From an uncultured Lachnospiraceae bacterium (GTDB taxonomy: Bacteria; Bacillota; Clostridia; Lachnospirales; Lachnospiraceae): a stretch of DNA of 64,000 bases. Both the position numbers and the translations under genes were made by a program. Shown piece by piece: positions 52,008-60,224 of this stretch; the stretch's first letter is position 1, and every line of letters starts with the position of its first letter. The DNA lies in assembly GCA_934401915.1 (NCBI GenBank), contig CAKRSV010000006.1, positions 147,634 to 211,633 on the forward strand. The letters run 5' to 3'. The notes under the pieces are model-generated. The model saw only the letters and a list, made by a program, of their open reading frames with translations. It did no database searches and was not told the origin of the DNA.

Positions 52008-52749
52008 TCTTCTTCTCCTCCTTTTCCTCTGCTTTTTCATCGATCAGGCGCTTTGCGCATCCCGACTCCGCACAGTTCATGCAATCCGTTCCGCAGCCGG
52101 ACTGGATCTTAGACATATCCCTGCCCTTCTTCTCGCCGTTGATCTTCACCCGGTTCTGGATCGCCGTCAGCGTCGCCAGCACAAAGAAGGCTCCCGGCGC
52201 CATGATGAAAATGCTGATCGGCACATAGCTGGACGGCATGACATGGATGCCGAAGATCTCTCCGGCTCCAAGCAGCTCACGGATCGCTCCGATACAGGTC
52301 AGCGCGATCGAAAAGCCAAGTCCCATTCCCACTCCGTCGAACAGGGAGGGGAGCACGGGATTGTAGTAAGCGTACGCCTCCGCGCGCCCAAGGATAATAC
52401 AGTTTACTACGATCAGCGGAATGTAGATTCCAAGGGACGCATACAAGGAAGGCAGAAAACCTTCCAGAAGAAGCTGCACCACAGTCACAAACGTGGCTAT
52501 GATAACGATAAACGCCGGAATTCTCACTTTATCCGGTATGATATTCCTGAGCAGCGAGATAAAGGCGTTGCTCAGCGCAAGAACCACCATCGTAGTCAGC
52601 CCCATGCCAAGTCCGTTGATAGCCGACGTCGTGACCGCCAGCGTCGGACACATACCCAGCATCAACACAAAGGTCGGATTCTCTTTGACAATTCCGTTGA
52701 GCAGGCGTTCCCCGACTGCACTCTGTTTCTTTTCCTGATTTTCACTCAT
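52000..52749 (-). CDS. rnfE: Rnf complex subunit RnfE with Cys-rich tail
   Basis: A 249-residue membrane protein with six spans, paralogous to RnfA; LGMCPTLAVTTSAINGLGMG holds the conserved membrane Cys. After the last span (about residue 205) there is an unusual hydrophilic tail with CGTDCMNCAESGC (about residues 220-232) and an acidic Lys/Glu end. The tail cysteines could hold metal or a disulfide; this is not a feature of textbook RnfE. It overlaps rnfG by four bases and rnfA by eight. Confidence 0.95.
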   Translation of the reverse strand: MSENQEKKQSAVGERLLNGIVKENPTFVLMLGMCPTLAVTTSAINGLGMGLTTMVVLALSNAFISLLRNIIPDKVRIPAFIVIIATFVTVVQLLLEGFLPSLYASLGIYIPLIVVNCIILGRAEAYAYYNPVLPSLFDGVGMGLGFSIALTCIGAIRELLGAGEIFGIHVMPSSYVPISIFIMAPGAFFVLATLTAIQNRVKINGEKKGRDMSKIQSGCGTDCMNCAESGCAKRLIDEKAEEKEEKKND

Positions 52750-53351
52750 TGTACGCTACCTCCCTTCAGCTCTGTCTGGAAATAATAAAGGCAGGCATTG
52801 ACTCCATTAGTCACTGCATTGGTCGTTATGGTCGCCCCGGAGATTGCATCAATCTCGCTCTCCGAAACCGCCCCGTTCTTTGTATAGGTAAACTGCTCGA
52901 CATTCTTATCTGCGAACTGCGGCTTCAAGACCTCCTCCGCACGCATACCAAGACCTGCCGTCTCCGATATGGAAAGCAGTGAGATCCCGTTGACCGTTCC
53001 GTCCATGCGGATTCCTGTCGCAAACTGGATATCCCCACCGTAACCTTCCTTGGTCGTGACCGTGATCACGTAACCGAGAACATTTCCGGAGGCGTCCAGC
53101 GCGCTCATCACTTCATCTATGGTTTCTCCTCCGAAGCCTGCCCCGCTCCAGTCCATCTCACTAATCTGCGCAAGCTCTGCCGCTTCGAATGATTCCGCAT
53201 CCGCAAAAACTTCCTTGCACGCTTCCTGTTTCGCTTTCAGCTCCTGTGCAGCGATCGGCTCCTTCGTGACCTGATACACGATCCCGAGCAGCAGACCGGA
53301 CAAAATGGTGATCACAAGGAGGATTCCGGTATTTTTCATCATTTCCTTCAT
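52746..53351 (-). CDS. rnfG: Rnf complex subunit RnfG (covalent flavoprotein)
   Basis: A 201-residue protein with one N-terminal span and an outer FMN-binding domain. The flavinylation motif SGATITTNAV near residue 175 has the Thr that ApbE modifies. It overlaps rnfE and rnfD by four bases each, giving strict translational coupling. Role: passes electrons within the Rnf complex between RnfB/RnfA-E and RnfD/C. Confidence 0.96.
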   Translation of the reverse strand: MKEMMKNTGILLVITILSGLLLGIVYQVTKEPIAAQELKAKQEACKEVFADAESFEAAELAQISEMDWSGAGFGGETIDEVMSALDASGNVLGYVITVTTKEGYGGDIQFATGIRMDGTVNGISLLSISETAGLGMRAEEVLKPQFADKNVEQFTYTKNGAVSESEIDAISGATITTNAVTNGVNACLYYFQTELKGGSVQ

Positions 53352-54280
53352 GCTTTTTTCCCTCCTTTGCCAAAGGCTCTCGGAAGAGTCATCTTTTCAA
53401 TCAGCGGCACAAGCAGATTGCCTATGATGATCGCATAGGAAACGCCCTCCGCAGAAGGTCCGAAAATACGGAACAGACCGGTTAAGAGTCCGAGCAGGAT
53501 GCCGTACACATACTGCCCCTTGACCGTGATCGGTCTTGTCACATAGTCGGTTGCCATGAAAAAGGCTCCCAGCATAAGTCCGCCGCCTGCAAGATGCGCG
53601 GAGATAAACGCCGGATCCACACCGTGGCCGCCGAAAAGGCACAGAAACACAACAAAGCTGACCAGATAACTTCCCGGCACTCTCAGATCGATCACACCGA
53701 GCATGATCAAAAAGCACGCTCCGGCTACGATCGCGATCATCGAAGTCTCACCGATCGTTCCGGCAGTTCTTCCCACGACCATATCCAGGATGTTCACCTG
53801 CCCGCCCGCCTTGAGAGCCGCCAGCGGCGTCGCTCCTGTGTAGGCGTCACATTCAAAATTTGTCATGATGGAGGTAAAGGATATCAGCAGGAAGCATCTT
53901 GCTCCCAGCGCAGGGTTCATAAAATTCTGTCCCAGTCCGCCAAACAGCATCTTTACCACCAGTATTGCAAATACTCCGCCGATCACTCCGATCCACCACG
54001 GCGCCGTGGACGGAAGGTTTAAGGCAAGGAGAAGTCCTGTCACTACCGCGGAATAGTCGCCTATGGTAATCTTTTTTTTGCAGATCTTTTCAAATAGAAA
54101 CTCTGTCAGCACTGTGGTCGCCACAGTCACAAGTATCAGGATCAGCGCATCCAAACCGAAATTATAGATTCCAAAGCCAGCCGCCGGAAGAAGTGCGATC
54201 AGCACTGCCAGCATGATGTTGCTTGTGGTAGTTTTGGATCGGATATGCGGATTGGAGGATACTTTCATCAAATCACTCAT
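53348..54280 (-). CDS. rnfD: Rnf complex subunit RnfD (covalent flavoprotein)
   Basis: A 310-residue membrane protein with about ten spans, homologous to NqrB, carrying the second flavinylation site in AYTGATPLAALK (about residue 155). It is part of the ion-pumping core. The gene lies 36 bases after rnfC and overlaps rnfG by four bases. Confidence 0.96.
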   Translation of the reverse strand: MSDLMKVSSNPHIRSKTTTSNIMLAVLIALLPAAGFGIYNFGLDALILILVTVATTVLTEFLFEKICKKKITIGDYSAVVTGLLLALNLPSTAPWWIGVIGGVFAILVVKMLFGGLGQNFMNPALGARCFLLISFTSIMTNFECDAYTGATPLAALKAGGQVNILDMVVGRTAGTIGETSMIAIVAGACFLIMLGVIDLRVPGSYLVSFVVFLCLFGGHGVDPAFISAHLAGGGLMLGAFFMATDYVTRPITVKGQYVYGILLGLLTGLFRIFGPSAEGVSYAIIIGNLLVPLIEKMTLPRAFGKGGKKA

Positions 54281-54316
54281 CTCGTTTTATGCTCCTTTCA
54301 AGTCAGGACGTTCATC

Positions 54317-55633
54317 CTACTTTTTCTTCTTGGCCAGCTGTATCTTTCTCATCGACTTAATGGCCTGCGTCAGAGGTCTTTTGGCAGGACAGACAAAGCT
54401 GCAGCATCCACACTCACAGCACTCCAGTCCGTCATGCGCCAGAAATTCCTCTTCCTGGTAATTTTCAGCATAATCTGCCAGAAGTTTCGGCACTACCCGT
54501 CCCGGACATACTTCCACGCATCTTCCGCAGTTGATGCAGGCGCTCGGCTCCATCGCCGACACATCATCCTGCGTCAGGCAAAGAAGCGCAGACGCCGTCT
54601 TGGTCGTCGGAACATCCAGATCAAAGATACCAAAGCCCATCATCGGACCTCCGGAAATGATCTTCACCGGATCCTTCTGGAATCCTCCCGCTTCATCGAT
54701 CAGCTCATGATAGTTCGTACCGATCCGCACAAGGAAATTGCGCGGGTCCGCAACGGCGTCTCCTGTCACGGTGACGATGCGGTGCATCAGCGGTTTTCCT
54801 TCGCACACCGCCTGATAGATCGCAACGATCGTATCCACGTTGTTTACCACACAGCCCGCGTCTGCGGGAAGCATCGAGCTGTTGATCATCCTTCCCGTCG
54901 TCGCATAGATGATCTGCCGCTCCGCTCCCTGCGGATATTTGGTCTTGAGCGCCTTCACGCTGATCCGCGTTTCATCCTTCGTCAGCTTTTTCAGAAGCTC
55001 GATACAATCCGGTTTGTTGTCCTCCACGGCAAGGATTCCCCTCGCGTTGTCAAAAAGCCGCAGAGACACCTTTAAGCCCTTGATCAGCTTTTCCGGCTCC
55101 TCTAAGATCCTCCGGTAGTCCGACGTCAGATATGGCTCGCACTCTGCGCAGTTTGCGATCACGTAATCGATCTTTTCCGGCTCCTTCGGTGAAAGCTTGA
55201 TAAATGTGGGGAATCCGGCGCCGCCCATGCCGACGATTCCGGCCTCCTTCACGTATTCAATAATTTCCTCTTTTGTCAGTTCTTCCAGTGGTTTCCTCTC
55301 AGGATACTCCACCTCTTCATACAATCCGTCATTCTCAATGACAATACTCATCACATTATCTCCGGTCACAACCCGGTGCGGCTCGATCGCCTTCACTGTA
55401 CCGGAAACCGTTGCATAGATCGGTGCGGAGACAAATCCTCCCGCTTCCGCGATCAGCTGCCCCGTCAGCACATGATCGCCCTTCTCTACCACCGGTTTTG
55501 CAGGCGCGCCGATATGCTGAGATAACGGATAGACCAAATCACCTTTGGGCAGCACCGCTTTGATCGGCTTATCCTTTGATAAGTCCTTGCCGTCATAAGG
55601 ATGGATTCCACCCTTGAACGTTAATCTCGCCAT
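54317..55633 (-). CDS. rnfC: Rnf complex subunit RnfC (NAD-binding subunit)
   Basis: A 438-residue peripheral subunit that reduces NAD with electrons from the complex. It has the N-terminal barrel (GGIHPYDGKDLSK), the nucleotide/FMN segment GMGGAGFPTFIKL, and two 4Fe-4S motifs, CINCGRCVEVCP (about residue 369) and CCECGCCSFVCPAKRP (about 407). It is first in rnfCDGEAB, the order typical of Firmicutes. In anaerobes the complex couples ferredoxin oxidation by NAD to Na+ or H+ export. Confidence 0.97.
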   Translation of the reverse strand: MARLTFKGGIHPYDGKDLSKDKPIKAVLPKGDLVYPLSQHIGAPAKPVVEKGDHVLTGQLIAEAGGFVSAPIYATVSGTVKAIEPHRVVTGDNVMSIVIENDGLYEEVEYPERKPLEELTKEEIIEYVKEAGIVGMGGAGFPTFIKLSPKEPEKIDYVIANCAECEPYLTSDYRRILEEPEKLIKGLKVSLRLFDNARGILAVEDNKPDCIELLKKLTKDETRISVKALKTKYPQGAERQIIYATTGRMINSSMLPADAGCVVNNVDTIVAIYQAVCEGKPLMHRIVTVTGDAVADPRNFLVRIGTNYHELIDEAGGFQKDPVKIISGGPMMGFGIFDLDVPTTKTASALLCLTQDDVSAMEPSACINCGRCVEVCPGRVVPKLLADYAENYQEEEFLAHDGLECCECGCCSFVCPAKRPLTQAIKSMRKIQLAKKKK

Positions 55634-55713
55634 TCTCTGTCCTTCCTTCTTGTATAAAATTAGTTTTTGGGATTGCAGTCAGATCTCCCTCATGTAACTG
55701 CTTTACCAGACTA

Positions 55714-55742
55714 TTTATAATAAATATACTATCTTTCGACAA
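55714..55742 (-). promoter_or_regulatory. Sigma-A promoter of the rnf operon
   Basis: Minus strand TTGTCG, 17 bases, TATAAA, about 80 bases before the rnfC start, in the 205-base spacer to the YprB-like gene. Confidence 0.72.
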
Positions 55743-55838
55743 AAAAAACTACTGTTAAATAAAAAAATATGGTACTATTAGCTAAGAAAGTACCTTTTTT
55801 TGATGCTACTTTATACTTATCAATTTCAGGAGAAAAAT

Positions 55839-56939
55839 ATGAAAATAATCGACCAGACTCTGAAAGATTTTCAAATAGAATACCCGCTGGAGACGATCGC
55901 CCCCTTAGAAGAATTTCTGTTCGTGGACATCGAGACGACCGGCTTTACCGCCAGAAGCTCCTCCCTGTACCTGATCGGAACAGCCTTTTGCCGCGAGGGA
56001 AGCTGGTGTATCCGGCAATGGTTTGGCGAATGTGCCGAAGATCAGCCGGAAATGCTGAAGGACTTCTTTACCTTTGCCGCCGACTTCACCCATCTGGTGC
56101 ACTTTAACGGAAACAACTTCGATCTTCCCTATCTTCTTCAGAAATGTAAGCAGTATGCGCTTCCCTATCACTTCGATCCTTTTGAGGGCCTCGATCTGTA
56201 CAAGCGTATCTCTCCCTACAAATTCTTTCTGCACACTTCCAACTGCAAGCAGAAAACGCTGGAAGAACTCATGGGAATCGACCGCGAGGACCTTTACAAC
56301 GGCGGAGAGCTGATCTCGATCTATCAGGAATATGTACAGTCTCCCTCCGGCGAGGCGCTTGACGTCCTCCTTCTGCACAACAGTGACGACGTAAAAGGGA
56401 TGCTGCAGATCCTGCCGCTCCTTTCCTTCTACGACCTCTTCAACGGCTCTCTGCGCGCCGTAAAAGTACAGTCGAACCAGTTTGTCGACTATCACGGACA
56501 TGAACGCAAGGAACTGCTGATGAAGCTGTTTCTTCCTTCCGCGTTGCCCTTTCCTGTCTCAAATCTCGCCAACGGGTGCTATTTCAGCGGCGAAAAGCAG
56601 GACGGGATCCTGAAAGTGCCTGTCTACGAGGAGGAAATGAAATATTTTTATTCCAATTACAAAGATTACTATTATCTCCCGGACGAGGACATCGCCATCC
56701 ACAAATCCGTCGCCTCCTTTGTCGACAAGGAGCACCGCACGCAGGCGCTTGCGTCCAACTGTTACACACGCAAATTCTCTACTTATCTGCCGGAATGGGA
56801 TGCGATCGCAGAACCCTTCTTTAAAAGAGATTACAAAAGCAAGGACTTCTTCTTCGAGCTGACCGAAGAGCGCAAAAAAGACAGAGGACTCTTCTCTGTC
56901 TATGCAAGTCACATTTTAAATAAGATGGCTAATTTCTAG
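55839..56939 (+). CDS. YprB-like RNase H-fold exonuclease-domain protein
   Basis: A 366-residue protein with the RNase_H_2/YprB domain, an exonuclease-like fold: the DEDD acidic residues are seen in FLFVDIETTGF (about residue 28), HFNGNNFDLPYL (about 90) and HNSDDVKGML (about 180). The second half lacks a recognised family. Substrate unknown; DNA or RNA processing is plausible. The ATG at 55839 follows AGGAG. It is divergent to rnfC and convergent with the small interrupted gene. Confidence 0.85.
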   Translation: MKIIDQTLKDFQIEYPLETIAPLEEFLFVDIETTGFTARSSSLYLIGTAFCREGSWCIRQWFGECAEDQPEMLKDFFTFAADFTHLVHFNGNNFDLPYLLQKCKQYALPYHFDPFEGLDLYKRISPYKFFLHTSNCKQKTLEELMGIDREDLYNGGELISIYQEYVQSPSGEALDVLLLHNSDDVKGMLQILPLLSFYDLFNGSLRAVKVQSNQFVDYHGHERKELLMKLFLPSALPFPVSNLANGCYFSGEKQDGILKVPVYEEEMKYFYSNYKDYYYLPDEDIAIHKSVASFVDKEHRTQALASNCYTRKFSTYLPEWDAIAEPFFKRDYKSKDFFFELTEERKKDRGLFSVYASHILNKMANF

Positions 56940-56977
56940 GATAACGCTCGCCGTCATCTTTTAGCATTTTTCTGCAT

Positions 56978-57292
56978 TTATTCTTTATGCCGTTGCAGGC
57001 TGCTGTGACTCCCGCAACCATCAGTACGGCAATCATTGTCTCTGACATAATACTCGCCGCCTTTCCTGATAAAGTGTGCGCTTGCCACCATGTTGTGTGG
57101 CAGCGCACATTTACATTCGGTACATGTTCAAAATGCTTTGCTCCGAAAGTTTCCGTTCCATAGTCTGTTCATTGTGTCCGCGATTGAGGGATGAATATTA
57201 GGAGAATAAGTTGCGGTTTCAAATTGATCTGGAAACATCCATTCACACACTTTGTATTTCTCATGTACTTTTATCTTTTGGTAGTTAGTCAT
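56978..57292 (-). pseudogene. Small Cys-rich protein gene interrupted by one in-frame TGA (nonsense-interrupted, or a possible selenoprotein)
   Basis: From the ATG at 57292 there is an open frame of 54 codons (starting MTNYQKIKVHEKYKV), then TGA at 57128-57130, then 49 more sense codons to TAA at 56978-56980. The second part is protein-like and Cys-rich: TCTECKCALPHN just after the TGA, then GGEYYVRDNDCRTDGCGS, suggesting a zinc ribbon. A near-perfect promoter lies directly upstream, with an unusually short leader of under 15 bases and no Shine-Dalgarno. A hairpin starts 18 bases after the TGA. Simplest reading: a single nonsense change in a small gene; UGA recoding is possible. I do not recognise the family. 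Confidence 0.5.
57075..57109 (-). other. Stem-loop inside the interrupted small gene
   Basis: On the minus strand TGTGCGCTGCCAC pairs with GTGGC-A-AGCGCACA: 13 base pairs with one bulged A and an 8-base loop (ACAACATG). No T run follows on the minus strand, so it is not an intrinsic terminator there. It begins 18 bases after the TGA, and the loop starts 31 bases after it. Confidence 0.6.
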
Positions 57293-57306
57293 CGCTAACT
57301 GTAATT

Positions 57307-57335
57307 ATAATATCTCAACTCCTCTATTCTGTCAA
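57307..57335 (-). promoter_or_regulatory. Strong sigma-A promoter of the interrupted small gene
   Basis: Minus strand TTGACA, 17 bases, TATTAT: a consensus -35 and near-consensus -10, just beyond the cheR terminator, so it drives an independent transcript leftward. Confidence 0.78.
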
Positions 57336-57346
57336 TAGTTAAATTC

Positions 57347-57379
57347 AAAAAAACCGGAGATCTTTTCAATCTCCGGTTT
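57347..57379 (-). terminator. Intrinsic terminator of cheR
   Basis: An 11-base perfect stem AAACCGGAGAT/ATCTCCGGTTT with a 7-base loop and seven T on the minus strand, seven bases after the cheR stop. Confidence 0.92.
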
Positions 57380-57385
57380 CTGCTA

Positions 57386-58168
57386 TCAATTTGCGGGTCT
57401 TTGGTAAAAGAACGAATTTTTTCTTTCAAAACCCATATCCTTATGGTTGATAATCTGTTCTGTACTGCCAATAAAAAGATATCCACCGTCTATAAGACTC
57501 TTCTGGAACTTGCGGAACACCTCGTCCTTCGCCTCTTCCGTGAAATAGATCAGCACATTTCTGCACACGATCAAATGACACCCGGTAGGGTAAGGATCTT
57601 TCAAAAGGTTATGTTCTTTAAACTCCACTCTCGCCTTGATCTCTTCTGAAATCTGATAGGACGGACCAACTTTTGTAAAATATTTTTTCTTCAGATCTTC
57701 CGGAACGTTGGCAATGCTCTTCTCTGCATAGAGTCCTGCTCTTGCCTTTTCCAGCACCTGCTTGTCCAGATCGGTCGCATAGATGCTGATCTGTGACAGC
57801 GGAAGAAAACGGGACAGCGCCATAACAAGTGAATATGGCTCATCCCCTGTGGAACAGGCTGCGCTCCAGATTTTCAGATGGTTTCCATACCTTCTGATCA
57901 GATCCGGAAAAATATCTTTGTCCAAAAGCTGCCACTGATCCAAATTCCGATAAAATTCAGAGACATTGATCGTAAGGTAATTGACAAATTCCTCAAACAT
58001 AACATTGTTTGCCTTCAGAGCGTCAATGTACTTGTCGTATCCCACGATCTTATTTTTGGCGATCAAAGTATCAATACGACGTTTCATCTGTTTCTCTTTA
58101 TAAGCATTCAGATCAATCTTGGTCAGCTCATAGACCGCTCTCTTGAAATACTCATAGTCGTATGTCAT
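57386..58168 (-). CDS. cheR: CheR-type protein-glutamate methyltransferase
   Basis: A 260-residue SAM-dependent methyltransferase that modifies glutamates of chemoreceptors. The N-terminal helical domain (KIDLNAYKEKQMKRRIDTL) and the SAM motif WSAACSTGDEPYSLVMAL (about residue 110), with CRNVLIYF and LFIGSTEQI, are standard. No other chemotaxis gene is near; it stands 31 bases after the S1-like gene, so it may be an orphan serving a receptor elsewhere or another target. It is closed by a strong terminator. Confidence 0.93.
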   Translation of the reverse strand: MTYDYEYFKRAVYELTKIDLNAYKEKQMKRRIDTLIAKNKIVGYDKYIDALKANNVMFEEFVNYLTINVSEFYRNLDQWQLLDKDIFPDLIRRYGNHLKIWSAACSTGDEPYSLVMALSRFLPLSQISIYATDLDKQVLEKARAGLYAEKSIANVPEDLKKKYFTKVGPSYQISEEIKARVEFKEHNLLKDPYPTGCHLIVCRNVLIYFTEEAKDEVFRKFQKSLIDGGYLFIGSTEQIINHKDMGFERKNSFFYQRPAN

Positions 58169-58199
58169 ATATCCGCCTCGTTCATAACTATTTTATAGT

Positions 58200-59342
58200 T
58201 TATGCCTCTTCCTTCTCTTCGTTTGCGATCACTTCATCAATATTGACCGAAACGACGTCGGCATCCCCGGCAGGCTCTTCTGCCGGTTCCGGTGCAAGCA
58301 GTGCCTTCACGCTGAGGCTGATCTTCTTGTCCTCCTCGTTGAAGTCTACCACTTTTGCAGTCACTTCCTCGCCAACCTTGAGTACATCGGCAGGCTTCTC
58401 GATATGCTCCTTGGAGATCTGGGATACATGAAGCAGTGCGTCGATGCCCGGCTCAAGCTCAACAAAAGCGCCAAAGTCAGTCATACGTGCAACCTTTCCG
58501 GTAACAACGTTGCCTACTGCATACTTCTCAGCTGCATTCTTCCATGGATTTGCATCTTCAAATTTAAGGCTGAGCGCGATCTTCGTGCCGGAGATGTCCT
58601 TGATCAGGACCTTGACAACATCGCCTACCTTGAATACCTTCTTGGGATTCTCAACTCTGCCCCAGGACATTTCAGAGATGTGAAGCAGACCGTCGCATCC
58701 GCCAAGATCGATAAATGCACCGAAATCAGTTACGTTCTTAACCGTTCCCTCTACGGTATCGCCAACCTTGATCGTCTCGAACAACTTCTTCTGCAGTTCT
58801 GCCTTCTCAGCAAGGATGAGCTGCTTTCTGTCGCCGATATATCTTCTTCTCTTCGGATTGTACTCGCTGATCACGAACTGGATCTCCTGTCCGGCATACT
58901 TGGTCAGATCCTTCTCATAGGTATCGGATACCAGACTTGCCGGAATAAAGATACGAACTTCGTCTACCACTACGCTGAGTCCACCGTCCAGCACCTGTGC
59001 AACCTTTGCGGTAAGCACTTCCTGATTGTTGTAGGCTTCCTCGATCCTCTTGTTTCCTCTATCTGCTGCAAGGCGCTTGTAGGTCAGGAGAACCTGTCCC
59101 TCGCCATCGTTTACTTTCAGTACCTTGACCTCCATCGTGTCACCCGGCTTGGCAACTGTTGTAAGGTCTACATTCGGCTCGTTTGTGTATTCATTTCTGG
59201 TAAGAACACCATCTGACTTGTACCCGATGTTGAGAATGATTTCTTCCGGCTTTACATCGATGACGGTACCTTCAACAACCTCTCCTGTGTGTATTGTTTT
59301 TAATGATTCTTCTAACATTTGTTCAAAAGTTAATTCTGACAT
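58200..59342 (-). CDS. rpsA: Ribosomal protein S1-like protein, four S1 domains
   Basis: A 380-residue RNA-binding protein with four S1 domains (about residues 20-88, 105-172, 190-258 and 275-345) and an acidic tail. This is shorter than the six-domain E. coli S1 and matches the Firmicutes type. GAGGAGG lies nine bases before the ATG, inside the ispH coding region; S1 begins 20 bases before ispH ends. In some Clostridia the two are a single fused protein, so this is a near-fusion. An upstream in-frame extension into ispH is rejected. Confidence 0.93.
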   Translation of the reverse strand: MSELTFEQMLEESLKTIHTGEVVEGTVIDVKPEEIILNIGYKSDGVLTRNEYTNEPNVDLTTVAKPGDTMEVKVLKVNDGEGQVLLTYKRLAADRGNKRIEEAYNNQEVLTAKVAQVLDGGLSVVVDEVRIFIPASLVSDTYEKDLTKYAGQEIQFVISEYNPKRRRYIGDRKQLILAEKAELQKKLFETIKVGDTVEGTVKNVTDFGAFIDLGGCDGLLHISEMSWGRVENPKKVFKVGDVVKVLIKDISGTKIALSLKFEDANPWKNAAEKYAVGNVVTGKVARMTDFGAFVELEPGIDALLHVSQISKEHIEKPADVLKVGEEVTAKVVDFNEEDKKISLSVKALLAPEPAEEPAGDADVVSVNIDEVIANEEKEEA

Positions 59343-60201
59343 AATTTTGAACCTCCTCGATAATATTATTTGGGGTCGAAGCCCCTGCTGTAATACCCAC
59401 CAATCGGACAGATTCAGGTAAATCAAGGTGCAGATCATCAAGTGTCTGTATAAAATGCACGTTCTCGCACTCCTGGCTGCATATTTCATACAGCTTCCGG
59501 GTGTTGGAACTATGATTACCACCTATTACTATCATAACATCGACCCGGGCCGCTATTTTACGGGCCTCAGTCTGTCGCACTTCCGTAGCGTTACATATAG
59601 TATTCACAACACTAACATTATAGCCTCTTCGTTTGAAAATTTCAACCATATCTTGAAATTTATTGTAGTTAAATGTCGTTTGCGACACAATGCAGATCTC
59701 TTCCGCCCTGTCTCCCGCGTAATTCTCCGCTTCTTCCGGGGATTCCAGCACCACTGCTGGCGACGCCGACCAGCCCATGATTCCTTCCACTTCGGGGTGT
59801 CCGGCGTTCCCGATAATGACAATCCGCCTGCCGCGGCTGCTCTCCTGCTCCACGATATTGTGGATGCGCTTCACGAACGGACAGGTGGCGTCCACCACGG
59901 TAAGCCCCAGCTCTTCCATGCGCTCATACACTTTTTTTTCGACGCCGTGGGAGCGTATCACGACGATACCGCCCTTTTCGGGCACGCCCGTCTCCAGCTC
60001 CTGTATATTAAAGAGGACATGAACGCCTTTTTTCTCCAGATCCTTCACCACCTCTTCGTTGTGGATGATCGGACCATAGGTGTAGATTGGAACCGCCTTA
60101 TCTCCCCTTTGCTTCTGCTTTTCGATCTGTTCGTACACCGTGTCGACCGCCCGCTGTACGCCAAAGCAGAACCCTGCATGCTCCGCAAGGATCACTTCCA
60201 T
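59323..60201 (-). CDS. ispH: 4-hydroxy-3-methylbut-2-enyl diphosphate reductase
   Basis: An Fe-S enzyme making IPP and DMAPP at the end of the MEP pathway. The 292-residue protein has the three cluster cysteines in HAGFCFGVQRAVD (residue 12), VDATCPFVKRIH (about 97) and NTICNATEVRQTE (about 200), and the C-terminal GITAGASTPNNIIEEV. The last 20 bases overlap the S1 gene in another frame. It lies 23 bases after cmk. Confidence 0.96.
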   Translation of the reverse strand: MEVILAEHAGFCFGVQRAVDTVYEQIEKQKQRGDKAVPIYTYGPIIHNEEVVKDLEKKGVHVLFNIQELETGVPEKGGIVVIRSHGVEKKVYERMEELGLTVVDATCPFVKRIHNIVEQESSRGRRIVIIGNAGHPEVEGIMGWSASPAVVLESPEEAENYAGDRAEEICIVSQTTFNYNKFQDMVEIFKRRGYNVSVVNTICNATEVRQTEARKIAARVDVMIVIGGNHSSNTRKLYEICSQECENVHFIQTLDDLHLDLPESVRLVGITAGASTPNNIIEEVQNYVRINF

Positions 60202-60224
60202 GTTCTTCTTCCTCCATCTGCCAG

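Noticed and set aside
56929-57048. A 39-codon minus-strand frame (starting MSETMIAVLMVAGVTAACNG) with a hydrophobic stretch, resembling a small membrane peptide or toxin
   Set aside because: It overlaps, in another frame, the Cys-rich continuation of the promoter-driven small gene, its ribosome site is poorly spaced, and its hydrophobic run is short; kept only as an alternative reading.
57295-57486. A 63-codon minus-strand frame at the cheR 3' end
   Set aside because: It crosses the cheR terminator in another frame and has no start signal.
59343-59522. A 60-residue N-terminal extension of the S1-like protein
   Set aside because: It reads through ispH in another frame; the ATG at 59342 has an excellent GAGGAGG site.
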